A stretch of DNA of 64,000 nucleotides from Sporomusaceae bacterium UBA7701. Its GTDB lineage: Bacteria; Bacillota; Negativicutes; Sporomusales; UBA7701. Below the pieces are notes generated by a model, which saw only the letters and a program-made list of their open reading frames with translations, had not been told where the DNA came from and made no database searches. Shown piece after piece: positions 50,552-59,588 of this stretch. Location: the NCBI GenBank assembly GCA_002482545.1, contig DLGF01000006.1:1-64000 (forward strand). The letters run 5' to 3'. The position numbers and the translations under genes were made by a program. Numbering within the stretch: position 1 is the first letter of the stretch; each line of letters starts with the position of its first letter.

Positions 50552-52162
50552 CTATCTCCTCAACAGGCGAAGTCGCCTAAGTAGCTGAGCCAACTGCGCT
50601 CCGACCCGCGGCACCCGTTCCACGTCGCGCCCGGTGACTCCGCCGGTCAGGAGCAGGAACAGGGCGTAGACCGTCCCGCCCACGGCGATTGCCGCCAGCG
50701 TCGCAAGGCTGTTGTGCAGAGTTTGGCTCATGACAATATCATAAACAACAAGGACAAACCCGCCCATGACTCCGGCGGCTACCGAAGTGCGCAGCGTGTC
50801 CCTGATGTCGATGGCGAAGCCTACATAGCGGTAAATAAAGTAGATATTCAAAATGGCGGCTACCCCGAAATCAGCATTGGTCGCCCAAGCCGCCCCTTTG
50901 ATCCCCAGTTCCGGCATGCCGGTGAGCACCCAACTGAGAATAATCTTGACCACCGCCGACAGCACCATATTGATGACCGGAATCGCGGTATGGCCAAGAC
51001 CTTGGAGCACACCCGTAGTTACCTGATGAATGCCCAGCAAAAAGATGCCGAGGGACAAAATGGCGATGGAGGTATCGGCGTTCGGGGTGCCATACAGCAT
51101 GACCGATATGGGTTTGGCCAACAGCATCATCCCGACAAAACTCGGGATGGTGATCAGGTTGGAAATGCGAACGGCGGTGGCGGTCCGCTGATAAACCTGC
51201 TGCGGATTGCGGAGCGTATAGGCCTCGGACACGGCGGGAACCAGACTGGCGGCCAGCGACGCCGTCAGGATGGTCGCCAGATTGACGAGCGGCACCGCCA
51301 TACCGGTAAGGTAGCCAAACAATTCGGTGGATTGTTCGATCGTGTACCCCGCCGCTTCCAGCCGGGCCGGCACGATTAGCAGGTCAATATTCGATACGAC
51401 CGGCAACATGATATTGGCCAGCGAGACCGGCAGAGCCAGGCGAACAATCCGGCTGATGATGCTGACGCTCGATTCCTGTCTTTGTAAGGTCTGGGCATTC
51501 ATGTGCCCCTGAAAGGATTTGCGCTCCCGCCAGTAAAAATATACCAGCACCATCAGCCCGGCCGCGGCGCCGGGCCCCGCGCCGAAGCTGGCGCCCGCCG
51601 CCGCGAACTCCAGACCGCGGGGCAGTAGCAAGTAGGCGAAAAGAATCATGGTAACGACCCGGAAAAGCTGTTCGATAATCTGCGAAACAGCCGTGGGGGT
51701 CATCATCTGCAGGCCCTGAAAATAGCCGCGATAGCTGGATAAAATCGTAACAAAAAAGATCGCCGGGGCCAGCGCGGCAATGGCCCAATACGCGCGCGGG
51801 TCACGCACGAAGTGGTGTTCAATCAGCCACCCGGCGCCGAAGTACAGCAAAAAGGTAAAAACAGCGCCCGTGATCGCCAGGACGGCCAGCGAAATCCGAA
51901 AAACGCGGTTGGCACCGCGATAATCGCCGAGGGCAATTTTTTCAGCGACAATGATCGAAATAGCTACCGGGATGCCGGCCGAGGAAACGCTGAGCGCCAA
52001 GAGATAAATGGGGTAAGCCATCTGGTATAACCCGATGCCTTCCCCGCCCAGGAGACGCGACAGCAGGATCCGGTTGACCGAGCCGATTAGCTTGACGATA
52101 ATCCCGGCGGCGGTAAGGATAAAAGCACCTTTTAAAAAGGTATCTTTGCTCAATAAAGTCAT
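50552..52162 (-). CDS. SpoVB/YabM-like MOP-family flippase
   Basis: A 536-residue membrane protein with about 14 hydrophobic segments of the MATE/MOP exporter superfamily. The family start is TFLKGAFILTAAGIIVKLIGSVNRILLSRLLGGEGIGLYQMAYP in pattern. Relatives move lipid-linked precursors across the membrane; SpoVB acts in cortex synthesis and YabM sits in this same gene order (spoVT-yabM-yabN). The start at 52162 has GAGGGGA upstream. An mRNA leader of some 165 bases precedes it, with a TATAAT at about 52340 and a foldable stretch at 52195-52220. Confidence 0.9.
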   Translation of the reverse strand: MTLLSKDTFLKGAFILTAAGIIVKLIGSVNRILLSRLLGGEGIGLYQMAYPIYLLALSVSSAGIPVAISIIVAEKIALGDYRGANRVFRISLAVLAITGAVFTFLLYFGAGWLIEHHFVRDPRAYWAIAALAPAIFFVTILSSYRGYFQGLQMMTPTAVSQIIEQLFRVVTMILFAYLLLPRGLEFAAAGASFGAGPGAAAGLMVLVYFYWRERKSFQGHMNAQTLQRQESSVSIISRIVRLALPVSLANIMLPVVSNIDLLIVPARLEAAGYTIEQSTELFGYLTGMAVPLVNLATILTASLAASLVPAVSEAYTLRNPQQVYQRTATAVRISNLITIPSFVGMMLLAKPISVMLYGTPNADTSIAILSLGIFLLGIHQVTTGVLQGLGHTAIPVINMVLSAVVKIILSWVLTGMPELGIKGAAWATNADFGVAAILNIYFIYRYVGFAIDIRDTLRTSVAAGVMGGFVLVVYDIVMSQTLHNSLATLAAIAVGGTVYALFLLLTGGVTGRDVERVPRVGAQLAQLLRRLRLLRR

Positions 52163-52407
52163 TCCCCTCATGCTTGTTCCCAGACTTGACGCTTCCGCCC
52201 GATCGGCTTTTTCGACGGGCCCGCGCAAGCAGAGCACCGGAAATCAGTTATACTCCTGAACTCCGGCGAAATTTGGCAGCCTCACCTGTTGCCACAAAAA
52301 ATAACTAACAAGCCCAGATGTTAAGTGCACAATATATTATAGCAAAATATGCTAGTACTTAAAACACTTTCCATGCCAGTTTGGCTCGTACCCGCCAAGA
52401 AATAGAA

Positions 52408-52433
52408 AAGTAGCGAACGCCGGTCCGCTACTT
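52408..52433 (-). terminator. spoVT terminator
   Basis: AAGTAGCG (52408-52415) pairs with CGCTACTT (52426-52433); on the minus strand TTCTATTTC follows. It lies just after the spoVT stop. Confidence 0.8.
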
Positions 52434-52449
52434 AAACTAACCGCTGGTA

Positions 52450-53016
52450 TTATTGAGACATCTGCTTGGCTAGGAACCCTGCTGCAGTTTCGGCCAGTTT
52501 AACCTCCATATCGCCCATTTGGGCGCCGGGTTCTTTGGAGCAAATAATCACAGCTCCGATTGCGTCGCCCTCGACGATGATAGGTGAAATCACCTCGGCG
52601 GTAAACTTGCATACTTCCTCTTCGTCGCAATCGGCCACGCACCCCTTGCAGTGCTTGTATTCGCCAGGGTTGTTGATCAATGCCGTCTTGCGCTCCTCCA
52701 TGACCCTTTCTACCGCCGGCCCAATCGGTTTAGACAAAAATTCCTTCTTCGACGCGCCAGCGACTGCCACTACATTGTCCCGATCGGCGATTAGAATGAT
52801 GTGTCCGATAGCATCATACAATGAGTCAGCGTATTCCTTAGCAAAATCCCCAAGTTCTCCGACTGGCGAGTATTTCTTAAGAATGACTTCGCCCTCGCGG
52901 TCAACATATATCTCTAATGGGTCACCCTCGCGAATACGCAAAGTGCGTCTGATTTCTTTCGGTATGACTACCCTGCCTAAATCATCAATTCTTCTGACTA
53001 TACCAGTCGCCTTCAC
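52450..53016 (-). CDS. spoVT: Stage V sporulation protein T (SpoVT)
   Basis: A 188-residue forespore regulator. The N-terminal AbrB swapped-hairpin domain (1-50, MKATGIVRRIDDLGRVVIPKEI) binds DNA, and a GAF-like domain (56-185) follows, here with a Cys cluster (HCKGCVADCDEEEVC) that is of interest. It modulates sigma-G-dependent genes. The GTG start follows AAGGGGGG. A sigma-G-type promoter lies upstream, as in Bacillus. Confidence 0.96.
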   Translation of the reverse strand: MKATGIVRRIDDLGRVVIPKEIRRTLRIREGDPLEIYVDREGEVILKKYSPVGELGDFAKEYADSLYDAIGHIILIADRDNVVAVAGASKKEFLSKPIGPAVERVMEERKTALINNPGEYKHCKGCVADCDEEEVCKFTAEVISPIIVEGDAIGAVIICSKEPGAQMGDMEVKLAETAAGFLAKQMSQ

Positions 53017-53060
53017 CAGTATCCCCCCTTTTCTACAGTTTTTGACATTTCGTTCAGTGA

Positions 53061-53091
53061 TAGTATATATCCAGTCCGCCGGTTTTATTCA
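53061..53091 (-). promoter_or_regulatory. Sigma-G-type promoter of spoVT
   Basis: On the minus strand TGAATA (53091-53086), an 18-base spacer, TATACTA (53067-53061), close to the sigma-G pattern TGAATA-N17-18-CATACTA. In Bacillus spoVT is transcribed by sigma-G. Confidence 0.7.
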
Positions 53092-53112
53092 TAACCACCT
53101 GGAAAACAATAT

Positions 53113-56100
53113 CTAAACGATCGGCTGCCCGGAAAATTCGCCAAGCAGCTTAACCAGCCAGTCAAGCAGCGGCGTGGCAAGCCTGGCGGTTCGCAGGCGG
53201 ATGGCTTCGGGAGGTCCCGGATAGATGCTGACGCGGCTGGAATATTTTTCTTTGAGAGCCAGCAGGCGCTGAACTTCTACATTGGGATTTTCGCCAAACG
53301 TAATTTCCACCATTCCCGGCCGTTCGATAACCGACCGGGCGCCAAGGCTGCGGGCAAAATTTTTGATCCGCGCGACCGCCAGGAGGTTCAACACCGGCTG
53401 AGTCGGCTCGCCAAACCGGTCGATCAGCTCATCCAGCATCTCCCGGACATTTTCTTCGGTACGGATGGCGGCGATTCGCTGATATATTTCAATTTTATGC
53501 ATGGCATCCCCGATATAGTCGCCGTCGAGATACGCATCGACATTAAATTCCAGCACCGGCTCGGGAGGCGGCTCAACCGCATGGCCGTGCCGGAGTTCCT
53601 GAACCGCCTCGTCCAGCAAGTTGCAGTACATTTCAAAACCTACACTGACAATATGGCCATGCTGCTGCGACCCCAGCAAGTTGCCGGCGCCCCTGATTTC
53701 AAGGTCCCGCATGGCGATCTTGAAGCCCGCTCCCAGTTCGGCGAATTCTTTAATGGCCTGCAGCCGCTTTTCCGCCACCTCGCTCAGCACCTTTTCCCGG
53801 CGATAGGTGAAATAGGCGTAGGCCATGCGGTGGGACCGCCCCACCCGTCCCCGCATCTGGTAGAGCTGCGACAGGCCGAACCGGTCGGAATCGTAAACGA
53901 TAATCGTATTGGCGTTGGATACGTCGAGACCGTTCTCAATAATACTGGTGCAGACCAGGATATCATAATGCCCTTCATAAAAGTCGACCATGACCCTTTC
54001 CAGCAGTTCTTCCGCCATCTGGCCGTGCGCCACTCCGATCCTGGCGTCGGGAAACAGGTCGCTGAGATGGGCGGATATTTTATCAATGGTTTGCACCCGG
54101 TTATAAACGAAATAAACCTGCCCGTTCCGCTTAAGCTCCCGCCGAATGGCGTCGGCGATAATTTCATCCCGGTATTCCACCACATAAGTCTGGACCGGCA
54201 GCCGGTCTTCCGGAGGGGTTTCGATGACGCTCATATCCCGCACCCCTACCAGGGACATGTGCAGGGTGCGGGGAATCGGCGTCGCCGTCAGAGTAAGCAC
54301 GTCGACGTTGGTCCGCCATTTCTTGAGCCGTTCCTTTTGGGCCACGCCGAAGCGCTGCTCCTCGTCGACAATGAGCAGGCCCAGCTCCTTGAACTCCACA
54401 TCCCCGTTCAAAATGCGGTGGGTGCCGATGAGCACATCCACCTGCCCGCGCGCGACCCGGGCGGTTATTTCCCGCTGTTCCCTGGGACTGCGGAACCGGC
54501 TGATCATCTCGGTCGCCGGGCCGAACCCGGCAAACCGGGTCGAGAAGGTCTGAAAGTGCTGCTGGGCCAGTACCGTGGTCGGCACCAAAACCGCAACCTG
54601 TTTTCCGCCCATTACAGCTTTGAACGCCGCGCGGAGCGCCACTTCGGTCTTACCAAAGCCCACATCGCCGCAAAGCAGCCGGTCCATGGGCAAATCCCGC
54701 TCCATGTCGGCTTTGATTTCGGCGATGGCGGTAAGCTGGTCCGGCGTTTCCTCAAAGGGGAAGGCTTCCTCAAATTCTTTTTGCCAGGGCGTATCCGGCG
54801 GAAAGGCATAGCCCTGCGTAATTCGCCGTTCGGCATACAGGGCCAGCAGTTCCTTGGCCAGATCGGTGGCCGCGGCTTTGGCCCGGGTCTTGGCTTTCAG
54901 CCAATCGCTGCCGCCCATGCGGCTCAGCCGCGGAGCTTCTCCCTCCGACCCGATGTATTTTTGCAGCAGATGAACTTGGTCGGTAGGAACATAGAGCTTA
55001 TCTTCCCCGGCGTAGCGGATGAGAAGATAATCCTTATGCACGCCGGCCACTTCGAGGGTCTCCACTCCGGTGTATTTGCCGATGCCGTGGTTAACGTGCA
55101 CCACATAGTCGCCAATGTTGATATCCCGGAAATAGGCGATTTGGCGTTCCTTGGCCACCCGGGGCAGCCGCTTTCGTTTCTGTCGCCCGTAAATATCCGT
55201 CTCGGTGACAACCACCAGATTGCCCTGCGGCAATTCGAACCCGGCCCGGAGCATGCCTACGGTTACCACTGCCGCTCCCGGCACCGCGGCTGCCGAGCCG
55301 TCCGCGTAAATCGCCCTGAGCCGTTCCCCGGTCAGGTTCTGCTGCAGCGCAAGAGCCTTTTCCCGGTTGTGCATAAACACAACAATCGCCCGGTCCCGGG
55401 CCTGCCAGCCCTTAAGTTCATCCACAAACATTTCCGTCTGGCGGTGGAAGGGCGCAATCCCTTTGACCGTTACGCTGTTGATTTCGGCCGGTTCGGTGTA
55501 GGGAGTCTTCTGCAGCATCAGCGACACGTAGAGGACGCTGTAAGCCTTGGCCGCCGCCGTCAATTCCGGCCAGCCGTACAACTGGCGTTTGAGTTCCGGA
55601 TTCTCCTTGACCAGCTTGCCCAGTTGCTCCCTCAGCCTGGCCGGTTCATCAAAGATCACTGCGGAGCCGGCCGGCAGATAAGTAAGGAAGCAGGTCGGCT
55701 TGCCGGCATGTTCCGGCTCGGCCAGCGGCAAAATGTCGGCCTGCGGCAAATTGGTCAGCGAGCGTTGCGTCGTCGGCTCGAATTCCCGCAAGGAATCAAT
55801 TTCGTCGCCGAAAAATTCCACCCGCAAGGGGAAGGGCCGGTTGACGGGATAAACATCCAAAATGCCGCCGCGGACGCTGAATTGGCCACGGCTTTCCACC
55901 TGGTCGACCCGTTCGTAGCCAAACCGAACCAGGCCGGCCAGGAATTCTTCCCTGGCCAGCAGGTCACCGGGCGTCAAAGCAAAGCGGCTATGGAGAAAAT
56001 CCTCCTTGGGCATCGCCTTTTGGCTGGCGGCTTCAGCGCTGGCCAGCACAATAAGTTTCTCGCCCCTGGCGAGCCGGCCCAAGACGTCCATGCGCATGGC

Positions 56101-56400
56101 CGCCAGTTCGATGCTTTTCGCTGCTGCCGCAAACGTAACCATATCCAGCGGCGGAAGCTCCAAAATCGCCGTCTGGGGCAAAAGCGCCGCCAGGTCGGTC
56201 CGCAGTTCCTCCAAGGTTTCCCGCGTACTGGTCACGATCACGGTCGTCCTGGGAAACGCGTGATAGGCGGCGCCCAGACAGGCGGCCTTCTGCGGGCCGG
56301 CCAGCCCATAGGCCAGGCTTTGTCCCTGCTGCGCGCCAAAGGCGGCGAGGACCCGGGCAACCGTTGTATCCTGGCGCATCGCCTGAAAAAGTATTTCCAT
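53113..56400 (-). CDS. mfd: Transcription-repair coupling factor Mfd
   Basis: A 1095-residue DNA translocase that removes stalled RNA polymerase and recruits UvrA. In order: the UvrB-like N-terminal region (1-330), the RNA polymerase-interacting domain (DYVVHVNHGIGKYTGVETLEV, about 440-500), the RecG-like motor with Walker A CGDVGFGKTEVALRAAF and DEEQRFG, the TRG region (QMRGRVGRSHRMAYAYF) and the C-terminal D7 domain. The ATG at 56400 follows GAGG at 5 bases. Upstream, TTCTTATC/GATAAGAA (56486-56508) is a small inverted repeat of unknown role. Confidence 0.96.
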   Translation of the reverse strand: MEILFQAMRQDTTVARVLAAFGAQQGQSLAYGLAGPQKAACLGAAYHAFPRTTVIVTSTRETLEELRTDLAALLPQTAILELPPLDMVTFAAAAKSIELAAMRMDVLGRLARGEKLIVLASAEAASQKAMPKEDFLHSRFALTPGDLLAREEFLAGLVRFGYERVDQVESRGQFSVRGGILDVYPVNRPFPLRVEFFGDEIDSLREFEPTTQRSLTNLPQADILPLAEPEHAGKPTCFLTYLPAGSAVIFDEPARLREQLGKLVKENPELKRQLYGWPELTAAAKAYSVLYVSLMLQKTPYTEPAEINSVTVKGIAPFHRQTEMFVDELKGWQARDRAIVVFMHNREKALALQQNLTGERLRAIYADGSAAAVPGAAVVTVGMLRAGFELPQGNLVVVTETDIYGRQKRKRLPRVAKERQIAYFRDINIGDYVVHVNHGIGKYTGVETLEVAGVHKDYLLIRYAGEDKLYVPTDQVHLLQKYIGSEGEAPRLSRMGGSDWLKAKTRAKAAATDLAKELLALYAERRITQGYAFPPDTPWQKEFEEAFPFEETPDQLTAIAEIKADMERDLPMDRLLCGDVGFGKTEVALRAAFKAVMGGKQVAVLVPTTVLAQQHFQTFSTRFAGFGPATEMISRFRSPREQREITARVARGQVDVLIGTHRILNGDVEFKELGLLIVDEEQRFGVAQKERLKKWRTNVDVLTLTATPIPRTLHMSLVGVRDMSVIETPPEDRLPVQTYVVEYRDEIIADAIRRELKRNGQVYFVYNRVQTIDKISAHLSDLFPDARIGVAHGQMAEELLERVMVDFYEGHYDILVCTSIIENGLDVSNANTIIVYDSDRFGLSQLYQMRGRVGRSHRMAYAYFTYRREKVLSEVAEKRLQAIKEFAELGAGFKIAMRDLEIRGAGNLLGSQQHGHIVSVGFEMYCNLLDEAVQELRHGHAVEPPPEPVLEFNVDAYLDGDYIGDAMHKIEIYQRIAAIRTEENVREMLDELIDRFGEPTQPVLNLLAVARIKNFARSLGARSVIERPGMVEITFGENPNVEVQRLLALKEKYSSRVSIYPGPPEAIRLRTARLATPLLDWLVKLLGEFSGQPIV

Positions 56401-56620
56401 AAACACCTCGTCCCAATGCCAAAAGGGGCTTAAAACCCTTATCAGGGGGTTGTATACCTCCCCCGCGGGTCAGCCCTTATTTTCGTTCTTATCCTATACC
56501 GATAAGAATCCATCCGTACCCCATTCTAACACAAAGTATTAGCCGGGAAAACAAATTATTACCATAGTGAAGCGCGCCCTGCCGGACAAACTAACCATAC
56601 TATGGCCGGGAGGTGAAATT

Positions 56621-56803
56621 ATGGGCCGCGACAATCGTCCGGAGTACCGCTTCTGGAATGGTAAGAATACGAAAGGCAGTTCGAGCGCCGGGTCCCCCGA
56701 TCTGAACGGCGAAGCCCCCCGCACCGGAAAAACCGGGGCGAAATACGAAGTCGGCAATGATACCGTCGCCGCGGACAATCTCCAGAAAAACCCCCGGCAT
56801 TAG
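56621..56803 (+). CDS. 60-residue hydrophilic protein, unknown
   Basis: A small soluble protein, rich in Gly, Asn, Lys and charged residues (GRDNRPEYRFWNGKNTKG, KTGAKYEVGNDTVAADNLQ). The very good site GGGAGGTGA at the right distance makes translation likely. It is on the plus strand, divergent from mfd and convergent with fin, with a shared terminator. The composition and the sporulation neighbours suggest a small spore protein, but no family is recognised. Confidence 0.6.
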   Translation: MGRDNRPEYRFWNGKNTKGSSSAGSPDLNGEAPRTGKTGAKYEVGNDTVAADNLQKNPRH

Positions 56804-56814
56804 CCGGCGGTAAA

Positions 56815-56853
56815 GAATCAGCCCTTGGTTGCCAGGCAACCGAGGGCTGATTC
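56815..56853. terminator. Terminator between the small gene and fin
   Basis: A 19-bp stem (56815-56833 with 56835-56853, one G-T pair) and a tight loop. The minus strand continues TTTACC, the plus strand has no T-run. It probably serves fin, and perhaps the plus-strand gene as well. Confidence 0.75.
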
Positions 56854-56856
56854 AAC

Positions 56857-57096
56857 TCAGTGGAGGACGGCCTTGGGCACCGGGGCCGCTCCTGCGCCGG
56901 ATAGTCCCAGAAATTCAATGCACCCGTCGCACAGCGACTGAACATGCATGATCCCGGCATCGGCATCCAAACGGATGATCTCTTGGCGTTCCGCAGCCGT
57001 AAGACAATCGAAACCAAACTTGACCTCATCGATTTCGTCGACTTCAATCGCATCAATTGCTTCGCCGCAGCGATCACACGTATAATAAATCTTCAC
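56857..57096 (-). CDS. fin: Anti-sigma-F factor Fin (YabK)
   Basis: A 79-residue zinc-ribbon protein that matches Bacillus Fin/YabK in layout: YTCDRCGEAI near the start, GFDCLTAAERQEII in the middle and VQSLCDGCIEFL near the end, giving two CxxC pairs. Fin binds sigma-F to allow the switch to sigma-G in the forespore. In Bacillus it lies just upstream of mfd, as here. The GTG at 57096 is preceded by AAGGGGA. A longer N-terminus is possible but not needed. Confidence 0.85.
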   Translation of the reverse strand: MKIYYTCDRCGEAIDAIEVDEIDEVKFGFDCLTAAERQEIIRLDADAGIMHVQSLCDGCIEFLGLSGAGAAPVPKAVLH

Positions 57097-57110
57097 GACT
57101 AATCCCCTTC

Positions 57111-57491
57111 TCATGCGGTAAGTCGGATGACGGTCACATTCCACACCAGATGCACAAGGCTGCCAACGATGACCGCCGCCAATACGCTGCCGGAAAAAGC
57201 CAGCGTAGCTGTTGTCAGGGCTCCAAAAAGGCTATGGCCGAGAATGCTCAGCGCGGCTGCCGCCAGGCGGCGGTTGCTTGCCGTGGCCCAGTCATAGACG
57301 CCTTCGATGACGCCGAAAGTCACATGGGTCAGTAAGATGTCGGCCCCGAGATAAAACGCCAGTACCGTTTTGGCCAGCTCTTCCAAAACAGGGCCGTAGG
57401 TAATGACGGCGGTGACGCCGATATACCTCAGGGCCGCCCGATTGAGCAAAAAACTCAGTGCCGCCATCAGCAGCGCAATCACATAGGCCAT
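57111..57491 (-). CDS. Small PrsW-like membrane protein
   Basis: A 126-residue membrane protein with four or five hydrophobic segments. Motifs within the membrane resemble PrsW-type intramembrane proteases: EELAK, FGVIEG, GHSLFGA and HLVWN, all with the expected order. PrsW cleaves anti-sigma factors; other family members have unknown roles. The ATG at 57491 follows GAGGTGA. It ends 14 bases before fin, so the two may be co-expressed during sporulation. It is shorter than usual for PrsW. Confidence 0.65.
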   Translation of the reverse strand: MAYVIALLMAALSFLLNRAALRYIGVTAVITYGPVLEELAKTVLAFYLGADILLTHVTFGVIEGVYDWATASNRRLAAAALSILGHSLFGALTTATLAFSGSVLAAVIVGSLVHLVWNVTVIRLTA

Positions 57492-57576
57492 AGTCACCTC
57501 GCTGCCCCCTGCCCAGCTATCTATTAGTATTGCCTCTGGCTGCCGGCGCTATTCTCCATTGCAGGCAGCCTGTTAT

Positions 57577-58422
57577 TCACGGCAGAAATTCCAGCGGATT
57601 TAAAGGCCTGTTCCCTTTGCGCACCTCGAAATGGAGGTGGGGGCCGGTGACGTCTCCCGTAGCGCCCATGCAGGCAATCGCCTGCCCGGTCCGGACATAA
57701 TCGCCGGGGCTTACCCAGTAATCGCTCAAGTGGGCATATAGCGTAGTATAGTCATGCTCATGCTCCAGGATAACGGTGTAGCCGTAACCGCTTCGCCACC
57801 CGGCAAAGGTCACCCGTCCCGACTTGGCCGCCTTCACCGCCACACCCGGATCGTCGGCGATGTCGATGCCGGCGTGGAGCCGCCCCCAGCGATAGCCGAA
57901 AGGCGACGACAACTCGCCGCTCGCCGGCCAGGCAAACCGGTCCGCTGTAGCCCGGGATGCCGCGGCCGGCGGCCTTCCTCCAGGAATAAACAGCTTATCC
58001 CCGATAAATAATACATCGTCCTTTTTGCCATTGGCCAGGAGAATCTTAGCCGCGTTTACCGCATAGGCCCGGGACAGCTGCCAGACCGTTTCGCCCTCCG
58101 CCACCGTGTGCAGCGCCCCTTTTTGCGGCAGGATCACCAGTTCATCGCCGGGATGGATAAACTCGCCAAGCTCGGGATTGGCCCCGGCGACCGTCGCGGC
58201 ATCCAGTCCGTACTGCTCGGCAATTCCGCTCAACGTTTCCCCCGCCGCCACCTTATGGCTCCGGATCGCCGGCTGGCTGACCGGTTCCGTGGGGGCCGCC
58301 GGGGCTATTTCCGGGACAATTTCCTGCACTTTTACCGGCTGTCGGATCGACAAGGTGTGCACTGTCTGGGTCCCGAACAGCACGATCGAAACCGCCAGCA
58401 GGAACACCACCAGCACATGCAT
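57577..58422 (-). CDS. LysM and M23-peptidase membrane-anchored protein
   Basis: A 281-residue exported peptidoglycan endopeptidase. One membrane segment (1-20) is followed by two LysM motifs (VAAGETLSGIAEQYGLDAATVAGANP and VAEGETVWQLSRAYAVNAAKILLANG in pattern) and a M23 domain with the zinc residues in HAGIDIAD and GPHLHFEV. The zinc ligands are intact, so it should be active. The start at 58422 has GGAGGTGA. Location near fin and mfd hints at a spore or wall role, for example SpoIIQ-like, but this is not established. Confidence 0.88.
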   Translation of the reverse strand: MHVLVVFLLAVSIVLFGTQTVHTLSIRQPVKVQEIVPEIAPAAPTEPVSQPAIRSHKVAAGETLSGIAEQYGLDAATVAGANPELGEFIHPGDELVILPQKGALHTVAEGETVWQLSRAYAVNAAKILLANGKKDDVLFIGDKLFIPGGRPPAAASRATADRFAWPASGELSSPFGYRWGRLHAGIDIADDPGVAVKAAKSGRVTFAGWRSGYGYTVILEHEHDYTTLYAHLSDYWVSPGDYVRTGQAIACMGATGDVTGPHLHFEVRKGNRPLNPLEFLP

Positions 58423-58529
58423 ACCATCACCTCCATCCTTATCATCTGCCATAGGTTGTTGGCTTATGCATATGCTGGGTTTTCTTTCCCAAAATGGCAA
58501 ATTGCTCTGGACTCATGACCTACATAAAA

Positions 58530-58562
58530 AATCCTCCCGTCCAAGTAAAAGACGAGAGGATT
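58530..58562 (-). terminator. glpX terminator
   Basis: AATCCTC (58530-58536) pairs with GAGGATT (58556-58562), inner CGTC/GACG pairing continues, and the minus strand runs into TTTTTT. Confidence 0.85.
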
Positions 58563-58585
58563 AGCAGTACAATATAAGACGCTAG

Positions 58586-59551
58586 TTACACCCGTTTGAT
58601 AAACAGCGATTTGCGGTCGGATTTATGGATGGCGTCCACGAAACGGACGGTGCCGGTTTTATAGCGCATAACCAGCGTATGGGTCCGGGCGCCGCCGCCG
58701 AAATAGTTTACGCCGCGGAGCAGATCGCCTTCAGTGATGGCGGTGGCGGCGAACATGACGTCTTCACCATGAACCAGGTCGTCGATGGTCAGGACCTTCT
58801 TGATGTCGGTTATGCCCATTGCCTTGGCCCGCTCAACATCGGAGTCGTTCTCCGGCCAGAGCCGGCCCTGCATGTCGCCGCCCAGGCATTTGAGCGCCGC
58901 TGCCGCGATGACTCCTTCCGGCGCGCCGCCGATGCCCAGGAGCATATGAACCCCGGTGCCCTCGATGGCCGCATTGACCGCCGGTGAAACGTCGCCGTCG
59001 GCGATGAGCTTGATCCGGGCCCCGGCGTCCCGAACTTCCTTAACAATCCGGGAATGGCGGGGCCGGTCGAGGATAACGACGACCAAATCTTCGATCCTGC
59101 GGTCAAGGGCGCCGGCAACGGCTTTGAGATTTTCCTTGACTGGGGCGTTGATGTCGATTTTCCCCGCCGCCTTCGGACCGACGGCAATCTTGTCCATGTA
59201 CATATCAGGCGCATGAAGCAGGCCGCCCTTGGGAGCGATCGCCAGAACAGCGATCGAACCAGGCAGGCCCTTGGCCACCAGATTGGTGCCCTCCAGCGGG
59301 TCGACGGCGATATCCACCTCCGGCCCCCCGGCTCCTACGGTTTCTCCGATGTACAGCATCGGAGCTTCATCCATTTCCCCTTCGCCGATGACCACCGTCC
59401 CGCTGATGCTGACGGTGTCGAAGGCCGCGCGCATTGCATCCACCGCCGCCTGGTCGGCGGCGATTTTATCTCCTTTGCCCATCCACCGCCCGCAAGCCAG
59501 TGCGGCTGCTTCGGTAACCCGGGCAAACTCCAGTGTAAGTTCTCGATCCAT
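58586..59551 (-). CDS. glpX: Class II fructose-1,6-bisphosphatase GlpX
   Basis: A 321-residue gluconeogenic phosphatase. Key blocks are VIGEGEMDEAPMLYIGE and VDIAVDPLEGTNLVAKG (metal site), DRPRHSRIVKEVRDAGARI, GIGGAPEGVIAAAALKCLGG and DLVHGEDVMFAATAITEGDLL. With tal upstream it belongs to the sugar-phosphate group that follows spo0F in Firmicutes. It is separated from tal by a terminator. Confidence 0.95.
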   Translation of the reverse strand: MDRELTLEFARVTEAAALACGRWMGKGDKIAADQAAVDAMRAAFDTVSISGTVVIGEGEMDEAPMLYIGETVGAGGPEVDIAVDPLEGTNLVAKGLPGSIAVLAIAPKGGLLHAPDMYMDKIAVGPKAAGKIDINAPVKENLKAVAGALDRRIEDLVVVILDRPRHSRIVKEVRDAGARIKLIADGDVSPAVNAAIEGTGVHMLLGIGGAPEGVIAAAALKCLGGDMQGRLWPENDSDVERAKAMGITDIKKVLTIDDLVHGEDVMFAATAITEGDLLRGVNYFGGGARTHTLVMRYKTGTVRFVDAIHKSDRKSLFIKRV

Positions 59552-59588
59552 AGCTCTCCACTCCTTTTCCCTATTACAAGAAAAAATC

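Noticed and set aside
53497..56433. 978-codon open frame on the plus strand
   Set aside because: It is antisense to mfd, whose protein shows all family motifs on the other strand. Long opposite frames are common in GC-rich DNA.
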